A DNA stretch of 9,929 bases from Victivallales bacterium (lineage in GTDB: Bacteria; Verrucomicrobiota; Lentisphaeria; Oligosphaerales; Oligosphaeraceae): NCBI GenBank assembly GCA_017431185.1, contig JAFRLP010000599.1, positions 1-9,929 of the forward strand. Reading direction: 5' to 3'. Below are positions 1-7,544 of the stretch, piece by piece (position 1 is the first letter of the stretch; the number at the start of each line of letters is the position of its first letter). Made by a program: the position numbers and the translations under genes. The notes below the pieces were generated by a model. That model had not been told where the DNA came from. It made no database searches and saw only the letters and a list, made by a program, of their open reading frames with translations.

Positions 1-16
1 AGCCACGAGGCGAAGA

Positions 17-92
17 TGGTGCCCCTGGGCGGATTCGAACCGTCGACCAATTGATTAAGAGTCAACTGCTCTACCGACTGAGCTACAGAGGC
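17..92 (-). tRNA. tRNA-Lys (anticodon CTT), distal copy
   Basis: This is a full cloverleaf read on the minus strand, with 7-bp acceptor stem, T8-A9, 4-bp D stem, 8-base D loop with GG, 5-bp anticodon stem, 7-base loop CTCTTAA, 5-base variable loop and T loop TTCGAAT. The anticodon CTT (plus-strand bases 57-59) reads the lysine codon AAG. Discriminator A and a genomically encoded CCA (17-19) are present. The T stem has one A-C mismatch (bases 43 and 29), and the anticodon stem closes with a G-T pair. The gene is identical to the copy at 108-183, 15 bases upstream in the transcript, so the two are probably made from one precursor. Confidence 0.96.
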
Positions 93-107
93 GACAGTGG
101 GTTGAAT

Positions 108-183
108 TGGTGCCCCTGGGCGGATTCGAACCGTCGACCAATTGATTAAGAGTCAACTGCTCTACCGACTGAGCTACAGAGGC
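108..183 (-). tRNA. tRNA-Lys (anticodon CTT), promoter-proximal copy
   Basis: This 76-base gene has the same sequence as the copy at 17-92, including the encoded CCA (108-110), discriminator A (111), anticodon CTT (148-150) and the A-C mismatch in the T stem (bases 134 and 120). It is the first of the tandem pair. Its 5' end lies about 25 bases below a predicted -10 box at 209-214, so it should be transcribed from its own promoter rather than depending on the kinase operon upstream. Perfect identity of the two copies over 76 bases points to recent duplication or ongoing gene conversion. Confidence 0.96.
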
Positions 184-208
184 ATTCCCTTTTCAAACAA
201 CTTCTAAT

Positions 209-236
209 AAGATACACCCATTTCCGCTGTTTTCAA
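209..236 (-). promoter_or_regulatory. Predicted sigma70-type promoter for the tRNA-Lys pair
   Basis: On the minus strand a -35 box TTGAAA (231-236) is separated by 16 bases from a -10 box TATCTT (209-214). The first tRNA base is at 183, which leaves a leader of roughly 15-20 bases, normal for a tRNA gene. The surrounding stretch (184-264) is AT-richer than the genes on either side, and I see no convincing rho-independent terminator for the kinase gene in it. Confidence 0.6.
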
Positions 237-264
237 GTAAGCAAGCCGTTTTTTTCAACGCATC

Positions 265-2202
265 TCAGAATTTCCAGACTGTGCCAGCCGGTTTTGCGGA
301 GGGGAGGAACACGGTGAATTCACTGCCTTCCCCCTCTTGGGAGTCAAGGACAATCCATCCATGGTGATGCTCCACGCAACCATAGACCATGGACAGTCCC
401 AGGCCAGTCCCATTCACGCCCTTGGTGGTGAAGAATGGCTGGAAAATCTTCTCGCGCACCTCTGGGGAGATGCCTTTCCCGCTGTCCTTTACGCTCAGGA
501 ACACGTAGTCCTCCGCCCGTCCTGCTGGGGCAGGGCTTTTTTTCCATTGTGGCATATCCGACACCACTTGTCCCAGTTTCAAGGTGATGCGTCGGGTGGA
601 AGCCTCTCCTGGACGCAGGGCGTCGCGGGCGTTGAACAGAAGATTCAGGATGATTTGCTGGAGTTGCGTGGAGTCCCCTTTGACCATAACGGGGTCGGGC
701 GGAGTCAGAAAACGGAAGTCGATGTTCTTGAGTCCCGCATTGAACAGGTCGGCGGTTTTGCGCGCAACGTTGCCCAAGTCCTGGATTTCCTCCTGGTATT
801 TTCCTTTGCGGGCGAAGCCCAGCAGTTTGTTGATGAGTTCGGCGGCCCGATGGATGGCGTCGTCAATGGTGCCGAGCATGGCACGTCCGGCCCCTGACAG
901 CTGCTGTCGGGCAAGGCTGTCCACACTGGACTGAATGCCTTGCAGGAGATTGTTGAAATCGTGGGCGATTCCGCCGGCCAGCAGGCCGACGGCCTCCATG
1001 CGCTGGGAGTGGAGCAGTTGCTCCTCCAGCGCGTGACGGCGGCTGGCCTCCTGGTGCTGGCGGGTGGTGTCACGCATGATGCAGACCGCCATCGGCATAT
1101 CCGACACGCCAGCGGGAGCGAGGGTGAATTGGATGTTTCTTTCATCATCGTCCACTGGCCGTCGGAGAATCATATTGTCAAAGGGGGCGCATGGCTCGTC
1201 ATGCGCATCTCCCCAAAGCAATTCCCAGGTGCCGGCCCAGTCAAGGGGGCGGTGAGCATTGGTGTAGATGCATTCGGCAAGATTGAGCTCCTGCCCGATG
1301 CGGAGAGGCTGAAGAGTCTTGACGGCACTGCGGTTGGCATTGACAATCACCCCGTCCTGCCTGACCAGAAAAATCATGTCCTGGCTATTGTCAAAGACTG
1401 CGTTGTAACGTCCCGCCCACTCTTCCGTGCTTTGCCTCAACTGGCTGGCTGTCTGCAAGTGTCCGATGATGGTGGAGAGGATTCCGAAGGTTCGGCGTTG
1501 CTCAAAGGTGCTTTTACTTGTCAGGCGCAGGTAGAAATCCGCCAGCAAAGAGGTTGCGCTGGCCAGGGAAAGCCAGGTCAGCCACACTTCGGGGGGGATT
1601 TGCCGTGGCGACAGGGAGGTCGAGATGGACTGCAGGCCCAGGCAGACCGTGAAGAAAACCAGCATCTGCGCCAGAATGCAGATGGCGACGGGCAACGGGT
1701 AGCGCAAGTTGCGCATCCACTGGTAGGAGACGGCCAGCAGCAAAAAAAGGACAATAAGAATGGTGCTGAAGAGCAGGAGCGAGAACATTCGGCTTGGCGC
1801 GAAGAAACGACCGACCATGGTGATGATTTCCTCATTGACAGTCGTTTCCGCCTTGAGTCGCGCGAGCAGGATTTGCGTGATGCCGAAAAAGCCGGCCACA
1901 GCAATGAACAGTCCGAAGAGAAAACGCTGTGCCTCCAGTGTTCCTTCGTCCTCGTATAGAACCAGAAACAGCACAAGGACAGGGAGCAGCAACGCGCCGT
2001 GGGCAAGAATTCCCCCGCCGCTCAATTCGAAGGCGCCGACAAAGCCTGGGAAAAAGCAGTTTTGCGCCAGCACAAACAGCATTCCTGCCATCAGGAACAT
2101 TGGAATGATGCCGAACAACCGTCGCAGCCAATGCAATAGAATGAGCGCTAAGGTTAGCCCGAACAGCTGGATGAATGAATTGAGCGCTTGTATTTGCCAC
2201 AT
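265..2202 (-). CDS. Membrane-bound PAS-domain sensor histidine kinase
   Basis: This 645-residue protein is a two-component sensor kinase that should autophosphorylate on histidine and pass the phosphate to an aspartate of an unidentified response regulator. Residues 1-225 hold about seven hydrophobic segments (for example 60-82, 93-115, 139-160, 168-190). A PAS-like domain covers roughly 258-380 (motif around [10 protein letters not shown]). The dimerization helix carries the H-box AHDFNNLL with His414, the N-box has N520 and N524, the G1 box is DSGKG (573-577), and the F and G2 boxes are QPFFTTKG and GTGLGL (598-603). All catalytic elements are intact and there is no receiver domain. The [12 protein letters not shown] H-box is typical of NtrB-like and hybrid kinases. 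The ATG at 2202 lies 35 bases past the ATPase gene stop, so co-transcription with the pilus-like genes is likely, though no strong Shine-Dalgarno site is visible. The membrane region may be VUT/YhhQ-like (weak inference). The signal sensed is unknown. Confidence 0.93.
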   Translation of the reverse strand: MWQIQALNSFIQLFGLTLALILLHWLRRLFGIIPMFLMAGMLFVLAQNCFFPGFVGAFELSGGGILAHGALLLPVLVLFLVLYEDEGTLEAQRFLFGLFIAVAGFFGITQILLARLKAETTVNEEIITMVGRFFAPSRMFSLLLFSTILIVLFLLLAVSYQWMRNLRYPLPVAICILAQMLVFFTVCLGLQSISTSLSPRQIPPEVWLTWLSLASATSLLADFYLRLTSKSTFEQRRTFGILSTIIGHLQTASQLRQSTEEWAGRYNAVFDNSQDMIFLVRQDGVIVNANRSAVKTLQPLRIGQELNLAECIYTNAHRPLDWAGTWELLWGDAHDEPCAPFDNMILRRPVDDDERNIQFTLAPAGVSDMPMAVCIMRDTTRQHQEASRRHALEEQLLHSQRMEAVGLLAGGIAHDFNNLLQGIQSSVDSLARQQLSGAGRAMLGTIDDAIHRAAELINKLLGFARKGKYQEEIQDLGNVARKTADLFNAGLKNIDFRFLTPPDPVMVKGDSTQLQQIILNLLFNARDALRPGEASTRRITLKLGQVVSDMPQWKKSPAPAGRAEDYVFLSVKDSGKGISPEVREKIFQPFFTTKGVNGTGLGLSMVYGCVEHHHGWIVLDSQEGEGSEFTVFLPSAKPAGTVWKF

Positions 2203-2237
2203 GGCAGTGAATCATCTTGACCGGGCTTTGGAGGGCC

Positions 2238-4016
2238 TCACTGTTCTTCGTCAATGTCGTAGGAGAGTTCGGTGGTGGAGGTGATGCGCTGGATTTCCTC
2301 GATGGTGGTGCGTCCGTCCGCAACTTTCAGCCAGCCATCTTCACGGAGGGTTTTCATGCCTCGTTCCATGGCGGCCTTGCGGAGTTCGGAGGTGCCAGCG
2401 TGGTCGGCGACCATATCCTGGATTTCCTCGTCCAGCAGGAAGAATTCATAGATGGCGACTCGTCCCCGATATCCTGTATGATTGCATTCGAGACAGCCTT
2501 TGCCTTTCCACGCCTGCACCTCCTCGGGGGTGACGCCGCAGGTTTCGGCGATTTCAGCGCGGACACGGCGGGGAATGGCCTCATCCTCAGCCTTGCAATG
2601 CGGGCAGATGCGGCGGACAAGACGCTGGGCGAGGGCGGCGACCAGTGCGGAGGCCACCAGATAGGGCTCCACGCCCATGTTGATCATGCGGTTGACGGCG
2701 CCGACGGAATCATTGGTGTGCAGGGTGGAGAGCACCAGGTGGCCAGTCAATGCCGACTGGATGGCAATGTCCGCCGTTTCATTGTCTCGGATTTCGCCGA
2801 CCAGAATGATGTCGGGGTCATGGCGGAGGATGGAACGCAAGGCGCTGGCGAAGGTCAGGCCAATCTCCGCGTGCATCTGGATTTGCGTGGTTCCCTCCAG
2901 TTCGTATTCGACGGGGTTTTCGACGGTGATGATTTTGCGTTCGGGATAGCGTCCCCGCACAAAGGCGAGAGCGGCGTAGAGCGTGGTGGTCTTACCGCTG
3001 CCAGTAGGGCCAGTCACCAGAACAATGCCGTGGGGCAGCGAGACCAGTTTGCTGAGAATGGCCAATTGCACGCGGTTCAGTCCGAGTTTGCCCATTTCAA
3101 TGAAAATCGCGCTGGAGGCGAGGACACGGAGACAGACCGTCTCCCCGAAACGGGTCGGTATGATGGAGACACGCAGGTCGGTTGGCTCGCCGTTGAGAAT
3201 CATGCGGATGCGTCCGTCATGCGGGAGACGCTTTTCGGCGATGTTGAGCCTCGCCATGATTTTCAGGCGGGAGACGATTGCCTCGTGAAGATTGGCCATG
3301 CCCGGAGGGGTGGGAATCTCGCGCAGCATTCCGTCAATGCGGTAGCGCAGTCTTTCGCGTCCTCTGAATGGCTCGATGTGAATGTCGGTGGCGTGCTGTC
3401 GGGTGGCCTCGGTGATGATTTCATTGACCAGCTGTATGATGGAGGCGTCATCCTCCGTCTCCTTCACCTGGGAGTTGACGACCTGCTCCTCCTTGTCGTC
3501 AAACGTTCCTTCGGGTGCGCCTTGCTGCTGCGTCTTGCGTTCCTGGTTGAGCTGGAGGACTTTGCCCGCGCCCAGGCCGTAGATTCGCTTGAGGTTGTTG
3601 TCAATGTCGGACGGCGTGGCCAGCACGGGCTCGATGCGCAGTCCCAGGACCAGGCGGAGCGTCTCACGGTCGCGGATGGCGGGTGGCGTGGCGAAGGCGG
3701 CCTTCAGGGTGCCGCGCTCCAAAACCAGCGGAACGCATTGGTAGCGCAGAGCGACCTTGGCGGGCACTTTGGCGATGGCGTCCTCTTTGGGCGGCTGTTC
3801 GCCGATGATGACAAACGGCAGGCCGGTCGTCTCGGAAAGCGCGCGGAAGACGGTCTCCTGCGTGGAGAACCCCAAGTCCAGAATGGCCTGGTGTTCGGGA
3901 ATCTGGGCACGGCGCACCCTGCGACGCACCTGTTCCGCCTGTTCGTCGGTCAGTTCATGGCGGGACAGCAGTTTTTCCAGGAGAGACGCGGAATTTGTGG
4001 GAGTATATTCGGTCAT
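2238..4016 (-). CDS. Type IV pilus / type II secretion assembly ATPase (PilB/GspE family)
   Basis: This 592-residue protein is a cytoplasmic hexameric ATPase of the kind that powers pilin or pseudopilin assembly. An N-terminal T2SSE_N/MshEN-type domain spans about 1-150, followed by a charged, Gln-rich linker (155-190). The catalytic core shows an Asp box with DIHIEP (211-216), Walker A GPTGSGKTTT (336-345), Walker B region ending GEIRD (407-411, Glu408) and a His box STLHTND (430-436). A zinc-binding tetracysteine is complete: C471, C474, C508, C511. Zinc site and domain order fit extension ATPases (PilB, GspE, MshE) rather than the retraction ATPase PilT. The start ATG overlaps the upstream stop as ATGA, with a good GGAG Shine-Dalgarno five bases before it. 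No PilC/GspF platform partner is in the window. PilB versus GspE cannot be settled from sequence; the PilM/N/O/P-like neighbours favour a pilus-type system. Confidence 0.96.
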   Translation of the reverse strand: MTEYTPTNSASLLEKLLSRHELTDEQAEQVRRRVRRAQIPEHQAILDLGFSTQETVFRALSETTGLPFVIIGEQPPKEDAIAKVPAKVALRYQCVPLVLERGTLKAAFATPPAIRDRETLRLVLGLRIEPVLATPSDIDNNLKRIYGLGAGKVLQLNQERKTQQQGAPEGTFDDKEEQVVNSQVKETEDDASIIQLVNEIITEATRQHATDIHIEPFRGRERLRYRIDGMLREIPTPPGMANLHEAIVSRLKIMARLNIAEKRLPHDGRIRMILNGEPTDLRVSIIPTRFGETVCLRVLASSAIFIEMGKLGLNRVQLAILSKLVSLPHGIVLVTGPTGSGKTTTLYAALAFVRGRYPERKIITVENPVEYELEGTTQIQMHAEIGLTFASALRSILRHDPDIILVGEIRDNETADIAIQSALTGHLVLSTLHTNDSVGAVNRMINMGVEPYLVASALVAALAQRLVRRICPHCKAEDEAIPRRVRAEIAETCGVTPEEVQAWKGKGCLECNHTGYRGRVAIYEFFLLDEEIQDMVADHAGTSELRKAAMERGMKTLREDGWLKVADGRTTIEEIQRITSTTELSYDIDEEQ

Positions 4017-4714
4017 TTAGACTCCGATATGATAAATTCGTGCTGTTTTCCCTTGGGGATGATGGTGAACCTGCCGTTTTGGACAATGCGCAGTTCATTG
4101 GGCGTGAAGTCCTTGATCTCCAGCAGGCCGAGAATCCTGGCCCCTGGATTGGCGGCCTTGGCCTCCCGCCGCGGCCCTTTGGAATCGGTGGCCGAATAGA
4201 AGGCGACTTTGCGCGTCTCCGCGCCGATGTAGCCCCGATAGGAGACCACAACCTTACGGGGAGGTACAGGCGGCGGGACTGGCTTCGGCGGCTCGGTCTT
4301 CTTCGGCGGCGGGGCTGGCTTCGGCGGCTCGGTCTTCTTCGGCGGCTCGGTCTTCGGGGCCGACGTTGGGTCTGTTTTCGGAGAAGGCGAGGACGGTGTT
4401 TTTTTGCCACTCTCGGCAGTAGGCGTCTTCTGCGGTGGCGTTGTTTTCGGGGGAGGCGGTGCAGGAACTGGCTTGGCAAAGGCGAACGGATTGGCCGAAT
4501 GGTCAGCGACTTTCGGAGCCTCCAGATAATCCGCCTGGCTCAAGTCAAAAAAGGAGGGCATTCTGGGAACGGGGGAGTTGCTGGAGGTTTTCCCCTCCTT
4601 TTCACTGAAACTGCACCAGGCAATCACCAGAAGCAGACCCAGCAGCAGGAACAGCGCCAGCAGCAGTAGGTGCCGTTCCCATTCATCAAGGAATATGTGC
4701 CGAAATCTGTCCAT
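4013..4714 (-). CDS. PilP/GspC-like inner-membrane protein with proline-rich linker
   Basis: This 233-residue protein has a short cytoplasmic head, one transmembrane segment (about 16-34), a Pro/Lys/Thr-rich linker (80-152) and a C-terminal predicted beta domain (154-228) with motifs such as VSYRGYIG and GRFTIIPKG. The layout of anchor, Pro-rich spacer and small beta domain is that of GspC and PilP, which connect the inner-membrane platform to the secretin in the periplasm. Canonical PilP is a lipoprotein; here the residues before Cys34 (I-A-W) do not make a lipobox, so a GspC-like membrane anchor is more likely. Assignment rests on architecture and position between the PilO-like and ATPase genes, not on strong motif identity. 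The linker contains an internal 36-base duplication. The gene starts nine bases after the upstream stop, without a clear Shine-Dalgarno site, and ends in a four-base overlap with the ATPase gene. Confidence 0.75.
   Translation of the reverse strand: MDRFRHIFLDEWERHLLLLALFLLLGLLLVIAWCSFSEKEGKTSSNSPVPRMPSFFDLSQADYLEAPKVADHSANPFAFAKPVPAPPPPKTTPPQKTPTAESGKKTPSSPSPKTDPTSAPKTEPPKKTEPPKPAPPPKKTEPPKPVPPPVPPRKVVVSYRGYIGAETRKVAFYSATDSKGPRREAKAANPGARILGLLEIKDFTPNELRIVQNGRFTIIPKGKQHEFIISESK
4022..4025 (-). promoter_or_regulatory. Ribosome binding site of the assembly ATPase gene
   Basis: A GGAG core sits five bases before the ATG at 4016 and inside the last codons of the upstream gene. It is the clearest Shine-Dalgarno site in this gene run and supports the ATGA-overlapping start. 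Confidence 0.6.
4271..4342 (-). repeat. Two tandem 36-bp repeats in the proline-rich linker
   Basis: Bases 4271-4306 and 4307-4342 are direct repeats identical at 35 of 36 positions; the one difference is base 4278 versus 4314. They encode two 12-residue units, PKKTEPPKPAPP and PKKTEPPKPVPP (residues 125-148), followed on the N-terminal side by a shorter related KTEPPKK unit. The period is a multiple of three, so a gain or loss changes linker length without breaking the frame. Confidence 0.9.
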
Positions 4715-4723
4715 TGAGAGTTG

Positions 4724-5656
4724 TCACATTCCTCCCGGCAGGGGAGGAAGGGTCTTTTTGACTTCCATCTTGACTGCCTCGCCAGCCTTGGGCATGAAGA
4801 AGGAACTGCATACCACCCTGGCCGTCAGGTCGTGGGTACGGAAGAAGCCGTCCTTGTCCCCCTTGTCGGGATTTTTTCCGCCAGTGCGGGGCGGTGTGGT
4901 GACCAGTTCCATCTGGATGATGGGATAGAAATGGTTTTCCGAACAGAGCGACTGCACAAATCTGCGGAATGCCTCCAGTTTTCCCCGCACTTCCATCTGG
5001 ACGGGAAACTCCAGCAGATAAGCCTCCGCCGATGAGTCGGACAGGGCGTAGGCGCGCATGGGGCAGATATGCACCTGGCTGGCGGGACGCCCGCGGCTGG
5101 AACGGCTCTGGGTGACCCGCAACCCTGCGCCGACGGCGCAATCCACCACGCCCTGCGTCGTCCACAATTTCAGCAGCATCTGGTATTTGTGTGGCTCGTT
5201 GGTGGACTCGTCCATGCCGTAAATGGACTGGTCAAGATTGACCTTATGGCCGAGCAGGTAGGTGTCCAGCCGGTCATACTGGTCTTTGTACTCGGTCTGC
5301 GAGGCTTTCTGCATGAAGTCCTGGAGCGAGCCGTATTCGCCGATGATGCGCTCATGGAACTGGCTTGTGGCTCGCCGCAGGACATTTTCGGAGTATTCCC
5401 GAAGCCCCTGGCCCGTCCCCGTGCCCAGGTCCTTGTCGATGCGCTTGCGGTAATCCCGGAGCAGGGCGTCCAGACGGGAGGCGTCCCTCGGCCAGGCGGA
5501 GGATTTCAGCTGCCCCTCCAGCCCCTCGCGCTCTGCGCGCAGGCGGTCATACTCCTGCCATTGCGGACGCAGACGGAACATCCATGCCAGCAGGCACGCA
5601 ACGGCCAGCAGAAACACTACTGCCACAAGATTCTGATGGCATTTGGGCCACTTCAT
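4724..5656 (-). CDS. PilO-like / Amuc_1100-like inner-membrane alignment protein
   Basis: Starting at the ATG at 5656, this is a 310-residue protein with a short cytoplasmic N-terminus, one membrane segment (about residues 8-27), a coiled-coil-like charged helix just after it, and a periplasmic C-terminal domain. Near the C-terminus a strand-helix-strand module (LLEFPVQMEVRGKLEAFRRF, then IIQMELVTTP) is followed by a flexible Gly/Lys/Asp linker and a final strand (TARVVCSSFF). This is the ferredoxin-like topology of PilO/GspM, and size and order match the Akkermansia protein Amuc_1100 (about 317 residues). The role inferred is a periplasmic strut joining the PilM-PilN fusion and the PilP-like protein. 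The frame stays open upstream to a TTG at 5710, but that would overlap the previous gene by 50 bases; the ATG placed four bases after that gene's stop is preferred. No strong Shine-Dalgarno site is visible. Primary sequence similarity is weak, so the family call is structural. Confidence 0.78.
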   Translation of the reverse strand: MKWPKCHQNLVAVVFLLAVACLLAWMFRLRPQWQEYDRLRAEREGLEGQLKSSAWPRDASRLDALLRDYRKRIDKDLGTGTGQGLREYSENVLRRATSQFHERIIGEYGSLQDFMQKASQTEYKDQYDRLDTYLLGHKVNLDQSIYGMDESTNEPHKYQMLLKLWTTQGVVDCAVGAGLRVTQSRSSRGRPASQVHICPMRAYALSDSSAEAYLLEFPVQMEVRGKLEAFRRFVQSLCSENHFYPIIQMELVTTPPRTGGKNPDKGDKDGFFRTHDLTARVVCSSFFMPKAGEAVKMEVKKTLPPLPGGM

Positions 5657-5660
5657 GAGT

Positions 5661-7544
5661 TCATTTCTTCGCGGGGGATTTGGGCGGGAGTTTGACGGTG
5701 GCGCTGGCAAAGGGAAGCTTCAATTTGAAGACGGTGTGCTCGCCGAACTGGAAACGCTGGGAGCGCAGGTAGTTTTCCCACGGCTGCATGACCTGCTGTT
5801 CGCGCCCCGTCGCCTCGGTGTTCTCATCGAGCCAATCGACATTGCGGAACACTCCGCTGGCGTTGAGGCGGTTCTGGATGCCAAGAACGGCCTCGAAACG
5901 CTTGTTGCCAGGAACGGGAGTGAAGCCGCCGATGAACATCGTCCTGAGCAGCGGCAGGGAATCGACGGCAATGCCGGCGGGTGTGGCGGCGGCGGTCTCC
6001 TGCGCGGAATATGGCTCGCCAAAGAGGCTTGTCGGGGCAGGCACGCTTTTTTGGGATGGAGGCGCTTCCCTGGCGACACCGTAGTCCTGATGGCTGAACT
6101 CGTCGGTCATATACACGCACCAGTTGCCCTGTTCCAGGGCGGCGGAGACCACCTCCAGCGCCTGCAGGAAACGCTGTCCGCGGCTGCCCATCTCGACGAT
6201 GGGCAGCATCATGGTCTGGTAGTGCGCATATTCGTCCCGTGCCTTATCCAGTTGGGGAACCAGGTGGGCGCAGCTGTTGAGTTCAGTCATGCCTTCCTGA
6301 AGCACCACCTGCCGTTGGGTCAGCCAGACGTCCGCGCAGACCATTCCGGCAACCACAGTCATGAAGAAGATGATGGTTGCCCAGACCAAATAGGGGAAAC
6401 GGTCTTCTCGGGCGCGCTGCCAGCGCAGAAGGCGCGGAGCCAGCGAGAGGGAGAGATGCGCCAGCCCGACGTCCTGCAAGGCAAGGCCGTAGGCAACGGC
6501 GAATTCAGGGGAGGGGGGTGCGCCGTCGGCAAGCACGGGGCCGAAAACCTCCACGGGACAATCCCAGGTGCGCGAGAGATACGCCGCCAGCCCTGGCATC
6601 CGCGCACCACCGCCACATAGCCAGATCCGGGCGATGGGATTCGGCGCGATGGAGGCGGTCTCGCCGTCTCTCCAATGGCTGATGGTGGCGCGCATTTCAC
6701 CGGCAAGCTGGAGTGCGCACGCCAGAAGCGGACTGGCTTCGGTGTCCCAGTCGGGGCTCCACGTGGCCCGTCTGGCCAGCGCCTCCTTTTCGGTGACGTT
6801 CAGGCTGGCCGCCATCGCCTGAGTGAACCTGTTGGCCCCGAACAGCAGTCCGCCGGTGTAGAGCACATCTCCGCCCGCCAAGATGACGGCGGTGGTGTTC
6901 TCCGCCCCGATGTCGAGCAGGAGATGCACTTTGGACTGGTCAGGCGCAACAGGCGTCTCCTGCTTATCGTGTGCATTGACCTTCAGTTTGCCTTCTTTGG
7001 GGGATTCCAGCAACTCAGGATGAAGCTGGAACAGGGCGTTGGCCGCCGCCAGCCCGTTCATCGCCATTTCATGCAGTGCAACGCCCGCGCCAGCGTATTT
7101 GTCCGCCAGTTCCTGGATGGCCTGCTCACGGCATACGCCGATGAGAATGGGGTTCTCGCGCCCCAGGGCGGGAGGCATGCACTGGTAGTCGGAGAGGAAA
7201 GGCTCATCCGACAGGCCAGCCAGCTGCGCCGTCTCCAGCGCGACGGCCTTCTCCAGGGCCTCGCGTTTGGCGTTGGCCACAAAGTTGCTCACCTGCGTGG
7301 TGCAGAGATACTGCGGCACGCCTAGAACCGCCCGCTGCGTCGTCAACCTGTTCTCGCCGAGCCACTTGGGGAGCCCGTCACTGCCGTAGAGTTCGCTCTC
7401 GTCCAGAATCCCCTCCGCCGCAATATCAAGTCGGGCGTGGCGGAGGATTTTCACGCCACCTCCAGAGCGCGCAATGCCAATGGCCTTGACCGATGTCTGG
7501 CCAAGGTCAATGCCGTATGCGTGTTTGGCGGGGCGGTATCTCAT
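5661..7544 (-). CDS. PilM-PilN fusion protein, pilus-type inner-membrane platform
   Basis: This 627-residue protein joins two pilus proteins that are usually separate. Residues 1-365 are an actin-like PilM/FtsA-fold ATPase domain: phosphate-1 motif GIDLGQTSVKA (11-21), phosphate-2 motif LLLDIGAENTTAVI (208-221) and adenosine motif CGGGARMPGLAAYLS (310-324). A basic stretch with LSLAPRLLR (366-374) leads into a transmembrane segment (about 384-404). After it come a helical region (405-470) and a periplasmic PilN-like domain (about 530-575, GGFTPVPGNKRFEAVLGIQ). Ordinary PilM has about 350 residues and ordinary PilN about 200, and the sum fits this length. LSLAPR resembles the INLLPxR peptide with which PilN docks onto PilM, so here the contact would be within one chain. 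The ATG at 7544 overlaps the secretin stop as ATGA, indicating translational coupling. No separate pilN lies in the window. Confidence 0.9.
   Translation of the reverse strand: MRYRPAKHAYGIDLGQTSVKAIGIARSGGGVKILRHARLDIAAEGILDESELYGSDGLPKWLGENRLTTQRAVLGVPQYLCTTQVSNFVANAKREALEKAVALETAQLAGLSDEPFLSDYQCMPPALGRENPILIGVCREQAIQELADKYAGAGVALHEMAMNGLAAANALFQLHPELLESPKEGKLKVNAHDKQETPVAPDQSKVHLLLDIGAENTTAVILAGGDVLYTGGLLFGANRFTQAMAASLNVTEKEALARRATWSPDWDTEASPLLACALQLAGEMRATISHWRDGETASIAPNPIARIWLCGGGARMPGLAAYLSRTWDCPVEVFGPVLADGAPPSPEFAVAYGLALQDVGLAHLSLSLAPRLLRWQRAREDRFPYLVWATIIFFMTVVAGMVCADVWLTQRQVVLQEGMTELNSCAHLVPQLDKARDEYAHYQTMMLPIVEMGSRGQRFLQALEVVSAALEQGNWCVYMTDEFSHQDYGVAREAPPSQKSVPAPTSLFGEPYSAQETAAATPAGIAVDSLPLLRTMFIGGFTPVPGNKRFEAVLGIQNRLNASGVFRNVDWLDENTEATGREQQVMQPWENYLRSQRFQFGEHTVFKLKLPFASATVKLPPKSPAKK

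Noticed and set aside
240..260. T-run at 249-255 as a rho-independent terminator
   Set aside because: On the plus strand the T-run is not preceded by a stable GC-rich hairpin, and no plus-strand gene ends here. On the minus strand it is an A-run, which cannot terminate the kinase transcript.
2217..4199. A 660-codon open frame on the plus strand
   Set aside because: It runs antisense to the assembly ATPase, whose Walker, Asp-box, His-box and tetracysteine motifs are all intact. The plus-strand translation has no recognisable family motifs and is a by-product of GC-rich codon use.
4610..4625. Possible lipobox at Cys34 of the PilP/GspC-like protein
   Set aside because: The residue before the cysteine is Trp, which lipoprotein signal peptidase does not accept, and there is no G/A/S at -1. 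A plain transmembrane anchor is more likely.
5657..5710. N-terminal extension of the PilO-like protein to a TTG at 5710
   Set aside because: It would overlap the PilM-PilN gene by 50 bases and put a Pro/Asn/Arg-rich stretch before the membrane helix. The ATG at 5656, four bases after the upstream stop, fits the operon spacing better.
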